A stretch of DNA of 64,000 nucleotides from Alteromonas portus (GCF_005117025.1 NZ_SWCO01000001.1:744001-808000); one strand, 5' to 3'; positions 38,310 to 48,379 are shown, counted from the stretch's first letter. Numbers and translations are program-made. The notes: generated by a model not told the origin, from the sequence alone.

Positions 38310-40364
38310 CTACCAATCACTCCGGTTTGAAGGCATACGTTGACGCTGACGTTTTTGTGCTTCTAATTGCATTTTTCGTTTTAGTAAGAATGCAGGATCG
38401 TCTGGCACGCGGCGCATTAAACTCTCCATTCGCTGCAACTCTTCTTTTTCTGCGTCGGTAAGATCGGTTTCTTGACCTTGCATAGCCTGTGCTTCCTGCT
38501 CTGCTTGTTGTTCGTTTTCTTGTGCTTGCGCGCTGTCACCTTGATCAGACTCTTCCTGTTCTGCATTTTGCTGCTGAGAGTCTGATGACTCGTTCTGACT
38601 GTTCATCTCGGAATCATCAGGCTGTTGTGAGTTATCTCCGCCATTTTGCTGTTCATCATTAGCTTGGCTTTGATCAGACTGTTGACCCTCATTATCATCT
38701 TGCTGACCATTCTGCTCGTTTGAACCTTCCTGATTGTTCTGGTCCCCTGATTGCTGTTTGCTATTAGGGCTATCAGAGTTATCAGAATTATCGGAGTTAT
38801 CTTGGCCATTATCCTGCGAGTCACTCTGTTCGCCGTCATCGCCATTTTCGTTCTGGTTTTGCTCCTGATTCTGCTGTTGCTGCTGTTTCAGCAAATCCTC
38901 GACAATCTTTTTGTTGGTTTTTGCATCGTCGAAATCCGGTGCTTCGCTCAACGCCTGCTCATATTTCTTAATAGCGTCTTCAAGTTTACCGAGTTTTGCC
39001 AGTGCATTGCCTTGATTGTAAAGACTCTCGGGGCCAGGAATGCTTTTGAAGGCATTTAATGCACCTTCGTAGTCACCTGATTTATAAAGTGATGATGCTT
39101 TCCAAGTGTCGTCATTAAACTGATTAACGGCGTCTTTGTACTTGCCTCTTTGATAGCTGTTTAATGCTTCTTGGTTGTCATTCATAAATGGCGTTTGCCA
39201 CCATGAGAGTGAATCAGGTTTATTTGCCATCTCTAGAGTATCTTCTGGTGCGCCTATGCCTTGTGACGTGCCAGCAATTTCTGAGGGTTGGGCACGTTGC
39301 AAAGCATGGGCGTTTTTAATCATAGAGGGGCTAAGTAAACCCACCAACACGATGAAAACTAACCCGCGTTTGAATGCAAAGGCGGCAAATGGAAGAAGTA
39401 TAAGTAGCAAGTAAGGGCCAACTTCTTTCCACTGGTCTCCTTGTAAATTACTCTCTTCTTCGTTCTCTTCGCTGTCGCTTTTATCTAGTAGAGATACCGA
39501 GGCGAGGGCATCAATGTCGGTGTCGTTTGATGTAAAGGATTCAAAGCGTCCGCCGCTCGTTTTAACCACACCTTTCACTGCGCCTTCATTTAACTTGGGA
39601 ATAACGATGCTGCCGGTGAAGTCTTTCAAGAGCTCGCCGCTTTGCTGGCGAATAGGCGCGCCTTCAGATGTCCCAACGGTAAGTGCATTTACTGTAAAAG
39701 GAATAGAAGCCACATACTCTTGAAGCTCTTGTTGTTGTTCTAACTCTATACCGTCAGTAATCCAGTAGATCATGCCTGAGTTATATCCGGCATTCGAGAG
39801 AAGCTCTGATGCACTTTCTATACCTAGGAGTGGGTCGCTGCCCGGCACGGGCATAATTTCCGGTGACAGGCTTGGGATTAGGGTTGTGATATTTCCTGCG
39901 TCTTCGGTTAAGGGGCTAATGACAAACGCATCGCCAGCGTAAGCAACCAAGCCCATTTCACCTTCACCAATAGCGTTGACTAGGTCTATCGCTTTATATT
40001 TAGCGCGAGTTAGCCTGTCTGGCGTCATATCGGTAGCGCGCATTGAAAGCGACATATCTATGACTATAACGTGTCCCATTTTCAACTGGTAAACCGGCTG
40101 CGGCAGGCGCTCCCATGTTGGGCCAGCGAGTGCTATCACACTTATAATCCACACAAGAGCAAGCATCCACATTGGAGGTTTTGCGCCCATTTCGTTTTTT
40201 CCAATCACCATGTATTGATATAGGTGAGAAGGGATCACAGATTGCCAGCCAGATTGCTTAGCCGTGGTTTTTCTAATTAAAAACACAAGCAGCATCAAGG
40301 GGGCGAGCGCGATAAACCATTCGGGACGTAAAAAATGAAATTGGTTTAAGAAGTCGAATTCCAT
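38310..40364 (-). CDS. BatB/BatC-type VWA and TPR membrane protein
   Basis: 684 residues. Two N-terminal transmembrane helices precede a von Willebrand A domain with the MIDAS motif DMSLSM near residue 100. Two further hydrophobic segments follow near 305-345. A TPR block lies at about 400-470 (SLYNQGNALAKLGKLEDAIK). A very hydrophilic Gln/Asn/Asp/Ser/Glu-rich low-complexity region spans about 490-645. The C-terminus ends in a basic RMPSNRSDW. It combines what are separate BatB and BatC genes in Bacteroides. It overlaps BatA by one base. Confidence 0.87.
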   Translation of the reverse strand: MEFDFLNQFHFLRPEWFIALAPLMLLVFLIRKTTAKQSGWQSVIPSHLYQYMVIGKNEMGAKPPMWMLALVWIISVIALAGPTWERLPQPVYQLKMGHVIVIDMSLSMRATDMTPDRLTRAKYKAIDLVNAIGEGEMGLVAYAGDAFVISPLTEDAGNITTLIPSLSPEIMPVPGSDPLLGIESASELLSNAGYNSGMIYWITDGIELEQQQELQEYVASIPFTVNALTVGTSEGAPIRQQSGELLKDFTGSIVIPKLNEGAVKGVVKTSGGRFESFTSNDTDIDALASVSLLDKSDSEENEEESNLQGDQWKEVGPYLLLILLPFAAFAFKRGLVFIVLVGLLSPSMIKNAHALQRAQPSEIAGTSQGIGAPEDTLEMANKPDSLSWWQTPFMNDNQEALNSYQRGKYKDAVNQFNDDTWKASSLYKSGDYEGALNAFKSIPGPESLYNQGNALAKLGKLEDAIKKYEQALSEAPDFDDAKTNKKIVEDLLKQQQQQNQEQNQNENGDDGEQSDSQDNGQDNSDNSDNSDSPNSKQQSGDQNNQEGSNEQNGQQDDNEGQQSDQSQANDEQQNGGDNSQQPDDSEMNSQNESSDSQQQNAEQEESDQGDSAQAQENEQQAEQEAQAMQGQETDLTDAEKEELQRMESLMRRVPDDPAFLLKRKMQLEAQKRQRQRMPSNRSDW

Positions 40365-41449
40365 TACTTCGTCTCCCTATTTGTTTGCGCTGCTTGAGTT
40401 GCTTGTATTGCATCAGCGGTGTTCGAGTGTTGCGCGGACAAATTAATGCGTCTTTGTGCAAACCAACGAAATGTTGATACAAGTATCGTCACAAAAGCCC
40501 ATAGTGCTGACAGTATTATTGCTGCACCAAGGGGATAGTAAAACAGTGCGCTCAATGGACGCATCTTACGTGTTTCACCTTCAATAGGCTCAAGTGCATC
40601 AAGTTGTTGATAAATAGCTTGAAGTTCCTGGGCATTTCGAGCCCTAAAATATTGGCCGCCAGTGCTAGTTGCAATGTCGGTTAACATGCCTTCATCAAGT
40701 TCTTGCGACGGGTTTATTTGTCGGCTGCCGAAAAAGCTCTGGATCAGCATTTTATCTGCGCCCACACCTATAGTGTATACCTTCACACCCTTACTAATCG
40801 CCAACTCTTTCGCCTGTTCGGGTGTAATATTCCCTGCAGTATTTTGCCCATCGGTAAGAAGAATTAACACGTTATTAGACTCTTCCCGTTCGTCAAAGCG
40901 CTTCACCGCTAAACCTATCGCATCGCCAATGGCCGTCTGTTCGCCAACCAACCCAATGACAGCTTCACTCAGAAGTGTAGAAACCGTATCTCTGTCATAG
41001 GTAAGCGGCGCTTGAACGTACGCGGTATCGGCAAATAAGATAAGGCCAATTCTGTCGCCCACGCGACGCTGAATAAAGTCATAAACCACCGACTTAGTCA
41101 TGGTTAAACGGTTAACTTGTCGGCCATTTAGCTGCATATCATCTATCTTCATACTGCCCGATAAGTCTACTGCTAACATCATTTCTCGACCTTCGTTTGG
41201 TATGCTAACAGGCTCCCCTAACCATTGAGGGCGCGCGGCAGCCGTTACTAGCAGCAGCCATATCAAGCTACTTATCAACAGCGGTATTTTGGTTTGTTTC
41301 AACTGAATTTGCTCTGACACATCGCCAGGTCGCAAACTAGGAACCCGCAATGCAGCCATGGGCATGTCTTGTGCTTTTTTAGAAAGCAGGCGTACGATAA
41401 TAGGCAAGGGGAGTACGAAAAAGACCCACCACCAAGCAAAGTTAAGCAT
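40364..41449 (-). CDS. BatA-type VWA domain membrane protein
   Basis: 361 residues from ATG 41449, chosen because AAGGAG lies upstream with good spacing; the frame could extend 13 codons further. A hydrophobic N-terminus and a second helix near residues 55-72 place it in the inner membrane. The VWA domain carries the MIDAS motif DLSGSM near residue 93, with LLTDGQNTAGN near 205. A C-terminal membrane helix sits near 310-330. Its start overlaps the DUF4381 stop by 8 bases. Probably a metal-dependent adhesion platform working with MoxR. Confidence 0.88.
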   Translation of the reverse strand: MLNFAWWWVFFVLPLPIIVRLLSKKAQDMPMAALRVPSLRPGDVSEQIQLKQTKIPLLISSLIWLLLVTAAARPQWLGEPVSIPNEGREMMLAVDLSGSMKIDDMQLNGRQVNRLTMTKSVVYDFIQRRVGDRIGLILFADTAYVQAPLTYDRDTVSTLLSEAVIGLVGEQTAIGDAIGLAVKRFDEREESNNVLILLTDGQNTAGNITPEQAKELAISKGVKVYTIGVGADKMLIQSFFGSRQINPSQELDEGMLTDIATSTGGQYFRARNAQELQAIYQQLDALEPIEGETRKMRPLSALFYYPLGAAIILSALWAFVTILVSTFRWFAQRRINLSAQHSNTADAIQATQAAQTNRETK

Positions 41450-42077
41450 GATGCGGCTCCTTGGTTTGCTTATCATGAGCGCTACCATCGTTTAGACCGC
41501 CATCATTCACACCGCCGTAAGCCCCCTTGTTTTTTGGCAGTTTGGCTTTTAAAAGCCAGTTTTTTACTGCCCCTTTGCAGGTTTCAAAATCACTAGGGTT
41601 GGGGGTAGCTTGATAAACATTACTTACTAACAAACCTAAATCACTTTCAAGTTTACTATCACTACTTTTCAATGCAGAGGTTAAGAACGCTTGCCACTGT
41701 TTACCGTATAACCCGGCTACTTGCTGAGTTGGGTAATAGCTCATAGCCGTGCGTTTTAGAATTGAGTTTAACGCCACGGGCCAATTGCTTTGTTGTGCTG
41801 AAATCGATTCAAGTAAGGCTAAAGCTTGCTTGCGCGCCTTGTTGTGACGTATGTGAGCAGTGATAGTTTTATATAGGCAAAATAGGGCAAGTAAAAACAC
41901 TGCGATAGCGACCCACCAACCCCAGTCTAATGGCCAAATGTTGACCTCTGTAGGTACGTGTATATCGCGCAGCTGAGCAAGTGGGTCTTGCTGCTGAGGT
42001 GGCACTGACATTTGATTAGCCGATGTCGTTTGAGCTGAACTGGATAAAAGGCTTGATAAAAGATTGTTGCTCTGCAT
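41442..42077 (-). CDS. DUF4381 family membrane protein of the Bat operon
   Basis: 211 residues. A Ser/Gln-rich N-terminus, a DIHVPTEVNIWPLDWGWW segment followed by one transmembrane helix near 58-78, and a helical cytoplasmic C-terminus. The PLDWGWW element before the helix is characteristic of DUF4381 proteins, which occur only beside MoxR/DUF58/VWA genes. It overlaps DUF58 by one base. Function unknown. Confidence 0.8.
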   Translation of the reverse strand: MQSNNLLSSLLSSSAQTTSANQMSVPPQQQDPLAQLRDIHVPTEVNIWPLDWGWWVAIAVFLLALFCLYKTITAHIRHNKARKQALALLESISAQQSNWPVALNSILKRTAMSYYPTQQVAGLYGKQWQAFLTSALKSSDSKLESDLGLLVSNVYQATPNPSDFETCKGAVKNWLLKAKLPKNKGAYGGVNDGGLNDGSAHDKQTKEPHHA

Positions 42078-43051
42078 TAATTAAGCTCCAACCGTTGTTC
42101 TTGCTGCATACTTTGAAGCTGTTCGTCTAGGGGAAGACCCGCTGAAACACTGAATCGAGCGATATTGTTTTTGCGCAAGGTGCTATAAATCGCGCTATTG
42201 TGTTCGCTGCGCCATTTTTGATAGTGCTGCTGCTCTGTATTGTCGCCTAACACCCAACGTTGTTGATTTCGACCATCAGAAACGCTGACGGTTTGTAATG
42301 AACTGGTTTGCGGCAAAGCGTGTTCTATTGGATCGTTAATCACGATAGCCCTCACTTCACAGTGTCGAGTTAAGTGACTTAAGTGTTGAATAGCTTGGGT
42401 ACTTAAATGCTGAAAGTCTGATACCAGATAAACCAAGCTCCCAGGTCTTGCTAAACGTCTTGCCCTAGCGCACGCATCGGCAAAAGCTTGTTCGTCTTTG
42501 TCTTTGTCCGGCTCAGATTGCGCGCTCTGTTCGTGCAATGCCATAAGTTCATGACACACGTGCAACACGGCTTTTTTGCGTGTTAGTGGTTTAATTTCTT
42601 TGTGCTGTTGCTGATTAAATACTAGCGCGCCAACTTTATCGCCGCGAGCGGCAGCTGACCAGCTAATTAATGAAGATACATGCGCTGCCTGCACCGCTTT
42701 AGTAAGCAGTTGCGTGCCAAATGCCATTGACGGTAGGTAGTCACAGAATAGAAAAACCGGGCGCTCTCGCTCTTCCCGATACACTTTAGTGTGAGTTTTA
42801 CCCGTGCGCGCAGTAACGCGCCAATCAATAGCGCGAATATCATCACCAGGCTGATAATGACGGGCCTCATCAAACTCCATGCCTCGGCCTTTGTGCTTGG
42901 TGAGATAACTCCCTGCAAGTTTAGCTTGTGGCATACGTTTAGGCGCTAAGCTAAAAAGCTTAGCCAACTGTTGATAGCGAAGTAGCTCCGCGGTAGACAG
43001 TGACACCCCGTTACTTTGCAGCTTGTCTAGCTGCGCTTGTACATTCACCAT
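42077..43051 (-). CDS. DUF58 family protein
   Basis: 324 residues, soluble, with a VWA-like fold expected. The family signature is clear: GRGMEFDEARHYQPGDDIRA near 54-73, followed by DWRVTARTGKTHTKVYREER. Encoded between MoxR (3-base gap) and DUF4381 (one-base overlap), its standard position. Thought to be a partner or substrate adaptor for the MoxR ATPase; no enzymatic activity is known. Confidence 0.93.
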   Translation of the reverse strand: MVNVQAQLDKLQSNGVSLSTAELLRYQQLAKLFSLAPKRMPQAKLAGSYLTKHKGRGMEFDEARHYQPGDDIRAIDWRVTARTGKTHTKVYREERERPVFLFCDYLPSMAFGTQLLTKAVQAAHVSSLISWSAAARGDKVGALVFNQQQHKEIKPLTRKKAVLHVCHELMALHEQSAQSEPDKDKDEQAFADACARARRLARPGSLVYLVSDFQHLSTQAIQHLSHLTRHCEVRAIVINDPIEHALPQTSSLQTVSVSDGRNQQRWVLGDNTEQQHYQKWRSEHNSAIYSTLRKNNIARFSVSAGLPLDEQLQSMQQEQRLELN

Positions 43052-43054
43052 AAC

Positions 43055-44011
43055 TTAAGGAACTGCGACAGTTGCAACAATCTTATCAAGTACGTCGTTA
43101 ATCGTTACGCCTTCAGCCTCGGCTTGATATGACAGAATAATGCGGTGGCGAAGGACGTTGTGAACCACAGCTTGAATATCATCAGGACCAACAAAGTCTC
43201 TGCCGCTAAGCCATGCGTGAGCGCGCGCACAGCGATCTAAGCTTATGGTTGCTCGGGGGCTTGTTCCCATCGCTATCCACTGGCCTAATTCAGCGTCGAA
43301 ATTTGCAGGCTGACGTGTGGCCATAATCAATTGAACTAAATACTGTTCTAACTCAGGCGCCATATACAAAGACAACGCTTCTTTACGCGACGTAAAAATA
43401 TCGTCTTGTGTAAGCGTAGGTGGCGTAACAGGCGGTTCTGAAAGAGCTTCACCTCGGGTTAAACGCAATATTTCCAGCTCTGTCTCGGCACCTGGATAGT
43501 CGATGTCCACGTGCATTAAGAATCGGTCTAGCTGTGCTTCAGGTAGTGGATACGTTCCTTCTTGCTCTAGCGGGTTTTGCGTTGCCATTACTAAAAATAG
43601 CGGAGGAAGAGGATAGGTTTTACTGCCCACAGTAATCTGACGTTCGGCCATAGCTTCTAGCAGGGCCGACTGTACTTTTGCGGGAGCACGGTTGATTTCG
43701 TCGGCTAGCACTAAATTGTGAAAAAGCGGCCCTTTCTGAAAAACAAACTCGCCGGTTTCGGGGCGGTATATGTCTGTACCGGTTAAGTCGGCAGGCAAAA
43801 GGTCAGGGGTAAATTGTACGCGATGAAAGTCGCCGTCAATACCATTAGCAAGTGCATTGATTGCGCGTGTTTTTGCAAGCCCAGGAGGACCTTCTACCAA
43901 AAGGTGGCCGTCGGCCAAAAGAGCGATAAGAAGGCTTTTGGTTAACGCGTGCTGACCAATAATCTGCTGGTCTAAATAAGCGTGTAACTGTTGAAATTGC
44001 GCTGCTGCCAT
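43055..44011 (-). CDS. MoxR family AAA+ ATPase
   Basis: 318 residues, first gene of the Bat operon. Walker A GPPGLAKT is at 41-48. Walker B and the following residues are in LVLADEINRAPAKVQSALLEAM near 98-119 (read as two parts). Sensor 1 is in MATQNPLEQEGTYPLPEAQLDRF and the arginine-finger region near SPRATISLDR. MoxR ATPases act as chaperones that insert cofactors or assemble complexes, with VWA proteins as partners. Divergent from fadI with a 441-base gap. Confidence 0.94.
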   Translation of the reverse strand: MAAAQFQQLHAYLDQQIIGQHALTKSLLIALLADGHLLVEGPPGLAKTRAINALANGIDGDFHRVQFTPDLLPADLTGTDIYRPETGEFVFQKGPLFHNLVLADEINRAPAKVQSALLEAMAERQITVGSKTYPLPPLFLVMATQNPLEQEGTYPLPEAQLDRFLMHVDIDYPGAETELEILRLTRGEALSEPPVTPPTLTQDDIFTSRKEALSLYMAPELEQYLVQLIMATRQPANFDAELGQWIAMGTSPRATISLDRCARAHAWLSGRDFVGPDDIQAVVHNVLRHRIILSYQAEAEGVTINDVLDKIVATVAVP

Positions 44012-44452
44012 AATGCAAAATTTCCGTTTGAGTTCTCGTTATCAGGAAGTGTCACCGGACCGATAGATTTATAAATCTCTTATAAAGTGATCGCTTAGCT
44101 AAAAAGTAAATTACATATTAATTAGATAGCTTTAGCCCGTCACAATGACACAAAACAGACTTTCATTTCCATATAAGGTTCATTCTATCTTTCTTCAAGT
44201 CGTCAAACAGTAATAAAAATGCGATATGTGGTGTGAGGCAAAACGTGCTTTCTTTAATTTGAAAAAATTTCAGCAGGCAAATTTGCAGGCGAACTCCACG
44301 AACGGTGCAAACTTTAGTTTCATTTATATTGCGCTTACCCCTGCATTATTTGCTATTTTGTTCATTGTTTGTAAAAATCGGGTTTATTACAGGTCAGACC
44401 ACTTCGCTAGCAATGAGCAAAAGGTGAAGCTGGTCATAAATTTAGGTGCATT
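44012..44452. other. Divergent intergenic region between moxR and fadI
   Basis: 441 bases, AT-rich. It contains a palindrome GATTTATAAATC and a FadR-like operator near fadI. A 115-codon plus-strand frame runs across it into fadI but has no ribosome site and is not credited. Promoters for both operons must lie here. Confidence 0.55.
44388..44404. promoter_or_regulatory. FadR-like operator upstream of fadIJ
   Basis: TACAGGTCAGACCACTT contains the symmetric core GGTCAGACC, close to the gammaproteobacterial FadR consensus around GGTCNGACC. It is centred 57 bases upstream of the fadI ATG, where binding would repress transcription until fatty acyl-CoA is present. No fadR gene is in the window. Confidence 0.5.
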
Positions 44453-45763
44453 ATGGCAACAAAACAATCAGTTACTACCCGAGAGGGTGATCGCATCGCC
44501 ATTGTCGCGGGGTTGCGTACTCCGTTTGCGAAGATGGCTACATATTTCCACGGTGTTCCGGCTGTTGATCTAGGTAAAATGGTCGTAAACGAACTTCTCG
44601 TTCGCCATGGTGTTCAAAAAGAGTGGGTTGACCAAGTTGTCTACGGTCAAGTAGTGCAAATGCCTGAAGCGCCAAACATTGCGCGCGAAATCGTGCTTGG
44701 TACAGGCATGAATATTCACACCGATGCTTATAGCGTATCTCGCGCTTGTGCGACGAGTTTTCAATCTACGGTTAACATCGCTGAAAGCATGATGGCCGGT
44801 ACGGTTCAGGTGGGGATTGCAGGTGGTGCAGATTCAACATCAGTATCGCCTATCGGTGTATCTAAGAATCTTGCACGTGCGCTGGTAGATTTACAGAAAA
44901 CCAAGACTCTTGGTCAAAAGCTAAACATCTTTAAGCGTTTGAGCCTAAAAGACTTAGCGCCAGTACCTCCTGCTGTAGCTGAGTACTCTACAGGTTTGTC
45001 GATGGGGCAAACGGCAGAACAAATGGCGAAAACGCATCAAATTTCTCGTGAAGAGCAAGACAAGCTTGCACATCGCTCGCACAGCCTAGCCGCTGAAAGC
45101 TGGGAAGCAGGCAAGCTCTCTAGCGAAGTGATGACCGCTTATGCTGAACCTTATAAAGGTGCTCTTGAGCGCGATAACAACGTACGTTTCGATTCTAAGC
45201 TTGAAGGCTACGCGAAACTTCGCCCGGTATTCGATAAAAAGTACGGCTCGGTAACTGCGGCAAACGCTACACCGCTTACTGACGGTGCTTCTGCAGTGCT
45301 TATGATGACTGAGAGCCGAGCGAAAGAGCTAGGCTACACGCCGCTAGGTTATATAAAGAGCTACGCGTTTTCGGCAATTGATGTGTGGGAAGACATGCTA
45401 ATGGGGCCGTCGTACGCCACACCTATCGCGCTAGACCGCGCGGGTATGACGCTAAACGACCTAACCTTGATTGAAATGCACGAAGCGTTCGCAGCGCAAA
45501 CCTTGGCAAACGTTAAAATGTTCGCAAGTGACAAGTTCGCTAAAGAGAAACTTGGCCGCGACAAAGCGACGGGCGAAATTGATATGGACAAATTCAACGT
45601 AATGGGTAGTTCAATTGCTTATGGTCACCCGTTTGCTGCAACCGGTACACGTATGATCACGCAAATGCTTAACGAACTAAATCGTCGTGGCGGTGGTACA
45701 GGTCTATTGACTGCATGTGCTGCGGGTGGTCTTGGTGCCGCAATGATTGTGGAGACAGAATAA
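44453..45763 (+). CDS. fadI: 3-ketoacyl-CoA thiolase FadI
   Basis: Beta subunit of the fatty-acid beta-oxidation complex that works with FadJ; cleaves 3-ketoacyl-CoA to acetyl-CoA. 436 residues, the same length as E. coli FadI. The nucleophile Cys99 is in SRACATSF. The second catalytic motifs are [10 protein letters not shown] near 389 and the [11 protein letters not shown]-terminal signature with the proton-donating Cys. It is followed after one base by fadJ. Confidence 0.97.
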   Translation: MATKQSVTTREGDRIAIVAGLRTPFAKMATYFHGVPAVDLGKMVVNELLVRHGVQKEWVDQVVYGQVVQMPEAPNIAREIVLGTGMNIHTDAYSVSRACATSFQSTVNIAESMMAGTVQVGIAGGADSTSVSPIGVSKNLARALVDLQKTKTLGQKLNIFKRLSLKDLAPVPPAVAEYSTGLSMGQTAEQMAKTHQISREEQDKLAHRSHSLAAESWEAGKLSSEVMTAYAEPYKGALERDNNVRFDSKLEGYAKLRPVFDKKYGSVTAANATPLTDGASAVLMMTESRAKELGYTPLGYIKSYAFSAIDVWEDMLMGPSYATPIALDRAGMTLNDLTLIEMHEAFAAQTLANVKMFASDKFAKEKLGRDKATGEIDMDKFNVMGSSIAYGHPFAATGTRMITQMLNELNRRGGGTGLLTACAAGGLGAAMIVETE

Positions 45764-45764
45764 T

Positions 45765-47924
45765 ATGAGTCAGGAACAAGATATGACAAATGAAGTCCAG
45801 CCAACATCAGGTGCATTTACGTTAACCAAGCAAGATAATGGCGTTGCTATTCTTAGCATGGACGTACCTGGCGAGAGCATGAATACGCTTAAAGCTGAAT
45901 TTGGCGATGAAATATCTGCCATGCTTGACGACATTGAGCGCGACAGCAGCATTAAAGGTGTAGTGTTAACGAGCGGTAAGCCAAGCTCATTTGTAGCGGG
46001 TGCCGATATCACCATGCTAGCAGCTTGCAAAACCGCTGAAGACGCTACGACTATCGCCGCTGGCGGCCAAGCTATTTTCGATAGAATCGAGAACATGAAG
46101 GCTACTTTCGTTGCGGCTATCCATGGCCCAGCGTTAGGTGGTGGTTTAGAGCTTGCGCTTGCATGTCACTATCGCGTATGTACCGATTCACCTAGTACTC
46201 AGGTAGGTCTACCGGAAGTGCAGCTTGGCTTGTTGCCAGGCAGTGGTGGTACACAGCGCCTTCCACGCTTAATTGGCATTCAGCAAGCAATGAAAATGAT
46301 GCTTACTGGCTCACCAGCACGTGCGAAACAAGCTAAAAAGTACGGCATTGTTGATGAAGTGGTGCCACACAGCGTGCTTTTGAAGGTTGCTGAACAGTTT
46401 GCGCTTAAACGCAAACCAGAACGTGAAGCGCCGCAAAAGAGCGTAATGGACAAAATGTTAGAGAAGACCGGCCCAGGCCGAAACATGATGTTCAAAAAAG
46501 CGCGGGAAGCGACGTTTGCAAAAACCAAGGGTAATTATCCAGCGCCTGGGTACATTATTGATGTCATAGAAACCGGCATGAACGAAGGGGTGAAAGCGGG
46601 GCTTAAAGCCGAAGCTGAAGCCTTTGGTAAGCTTGTTATGACGCCGGAATCCTTCCAGTTACGTCAGATTTTCTTCGCTACCACAGAAATGAAGAAAGAA
46701 AACGGCGTTGAAGGTGTGAAACCTGAAAAAATGAAGAAAGTCGGTGTGCTTGGTGGCGGTTTAATGGGCGGTGGTATTGCCTATGTAACGTCTACCAAAG
46801 CAGGTGTACCCGTACGTATTAAAGACGTGCGTGCTGAAGGCATCGCCAACGCGATGAAATATAGCTATGACATCTTAAACAAAAAAGTGAAGAAGCGTTT
46901 CATGCGTAACAGCGAAATGCAGAAGCAGTTAGCGCTTCTGACCGGTACGCTTGATTACAGCGGCTACCAGGATGCTGATATCGTTGTTGAAGCGGTTTTT
47001 GAAGATTTAGATCTTAAGCAAAAAATGGTGGCGGATATTGAAGAAAACTGCAAAGAAAGCACGATTTTCGCGTCTAACACCTCGTCTATTCCTATTACCC
47101 AAATTGCAGCTAAAGCAGCACGTCCTGAAAACGTGATTGGTCTGCATTACTTCTCGCCAGTAGACAAGATGCCATTGGCTGAAGTTATTGCTCACGACAA
47201 AACGTCTGATCAAGTCATTTCATCTACGGTAGAGTTTGCTAAGAAGCAAGGTAAAACGCCGGTAGTTGTTAAAGATGGTGCGGGTTTCTACGTAAACCGT
47301 ATCTTAGCGCCTTACATGAACGAAGCGGCAAACCTAATTCTTGACGGTGAGCCTATTGACCACATCGATAAGTCACTGGTTAAATTTGGCTTCCCGGTAG
47401 GCCCTGTGAAGCTTCTTGATGAAGTGGGCATTGATGTTGGCACTAAGATCATTCCATTTCTTGTAGAGGCGTTCGGCGAGCGTTTCACCGCGCCAAGCGC
47501 TTTTGACAAGGTACTTGCAGACGGCAGAAAAGGTAAGAAGAACCAGAAAGGGTTTTATTCTTACGAAGGCAAAAAGCCAGGTAAAGAAGTGGATGAGTCA
47601 ATCTACGAACTACTGAGCCTTTCACCTTCTGCCAAGCTAAGCGAAAAAGAAGTTGCTGAACGCTGCGTATTAATGATGCTTAACGAAGCGGCACGCTGTT
47701 TAGACGAAGGCGTTATCCGCAATGCTCGCGACGGTGATATTGGCGCTATCTTCGGTATAGGCTTCCCTCCATTCTTAGGCGGCCCATTCCGCTATATGGA
47801 TACACTGGGTATCAAACACCTTGTTGCTCGTTTAAATCATTATGCTACTGCTGTAGGTGACAAATTCGCACCTGCTGATGTGTTAGTAAAAATGGCGGAA
47901 AACGATCAAAAGTTTTATAACTAA
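45765..47924 (+). CDS. fadJ: Fatty-acid oxidation complex alpha subunit FadJ
   Basis: Bifunctional enoyl-CoA hydratase / 3-hydroxyacyl-CoA dehydrogenase. 719 residues from the ATG at 45765, one base past the fadI stop; a GGAG site lies 10 bases upstream, inside fadI. The hydratase domain (about 10-200) has the oxyanion motif IHGPALGGGLELALACHYR and the PEVQLGLLPGSGGTQRLPRL segment. The dehydrogenase domain (about 320-500) has the NAD motif GVLGGGLMGGGIAYV and the HYFSPVDKMPLAEV signature. A C-terminal dehydrogenase domain completes it. Confidence 0.97.
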   Translation: MSQEQDMTNEVQPTSGAFTLTKQDNGVAILSMDVPGESMNTLKAEFGDEISAMLDDIERDSSIKGVVLTSGKPSSFVAGADITMLAACKTAEDATTIAAGGQAIFDRIENMKATFVAAIHGPALGGGLELALACHYRVCTDSPSTQVGLPEVQLGLLPGSGGTQRLPRLIGIQQAMKMMLTGSPARAKQAKKYGIVDEVVPHSVLLKVAEQFALKRKPEREAPQKSVMDKMLEKTGPGRNMMFKKAREATFAKTKGNYPAPGYIIDVIETGMNEGVKAGLKAEAEAFGKLVMTPESFQLRQIFFATTEMKKENGVEGVKPEKMKKVGVLGGGLMGGGIAYVTSTKAGVPVRIKDVRAEGIANAMKYSYDILNKKVKKRFMRNSEMQKQLALLTGTLDYSGYQDADIVVEAVFEDLDLKQKMVADIEENCKESTIFASNTSSIPITQIAAKAARPENVIGLHYFSPVDKMPLAEVIAHDKTSDQVISSTVEFAKKQGKTPVVVKDGAGFYVNRILAPYMNEAANLILDGEPIDHIDKSLVKFGFPVGPVKLLDEVGIDVGTKIIPFLVEAFGERFTAPSAFDKVLADGRKGKKNQKGFYSYEGKKPGKEVDESIYELLSLSPSAKLSEKEVAERCVLMMLNEAARCLDEGVIRNARDGDIGAIFGIGFPPFLGGPFRYMDTLGIKHLVARLNHYATAVGDKFAPADVLVKMAENDQKFYN

Positions 47925-47940
47925 GTTTACAAAATGTTAA

Positions 47941-47966
47941 AAAGCCGGGCTTTGCCCGGTTTTTTT
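47941..47966 (+). terminator. Intrinsic terminator of fadIJ
   Basis: CCGGGC (47945-47950) and GCCCGG (47954-47959) around loop TTT, flanked by A and T runs; T7 follows on the plus strand. Confidence 0.9.
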
Positions 47967-48132
47967 ATGTCTAATGGGTATTTCTTCTGGTTTATTGTTC
48001 TATTTTGGGTAAAATTCCTGCGTTCAAAAAATGAACGTGTCAAATTGTTGGCGTCAATTATCAGTAAGTTAAATTGAATAATTGATGAGAACAAGTAACT
48101 CCACGTAATTATGTTAAACAGGCGGAGGCAGT

Positions 48133-48330
48133 GTGATTTCACTCGTAGTATTAAGCGTTATCTTTTCTCTATATTTTTATGTAGAAGCGTTTAAATGGGG
48201 AATGAGCGCGAAAAAGTGGGCGATAGCGGGTTTTGTATTAGGACCAATTTTGCTACCCATGTTTTCTATCTCTCGTCATATACATTGGCGCAATGCGGTG
48301 GGGTTTAATAATCTTTATATTGCGGCGTAG
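48133..48330 (+). CDS. Small membrane protein of unknown function
   Basis: 65 residues, GTG start at 48133 chosen because GGAGG lies 4 bases upstream. Two hydrophobic stretches (about residues 1-18 and 28-46) are joined by a FKWGMSAKKWAIAG loop, suggesting a two-helix inner-membrane hairpin with a basic turn. The C-terminus is SRHIHWRNAVGFNN-like. It has its own downstream terminator. I do not recognise the family. Confidence 0.6.
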   Translation: MISLVVLSVIFSLYFYVEAFKWGMSAKKWAIAGFVLGPILLPMFSISRHIHWRNAVGFNNLYIAA

Positions 48331-48379
48331 ACCTACCGATTACGTTACCTACAAACGGCGTGCTCCGACTTTCAGGTAT

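Noticed and set aside
44226-44573. A 115-codon plus-strand frame leading into fadI
   Set aside because: It overlaps the fadI start in another frame, lacks a ribosome site, and crosses the FadR-like operator.
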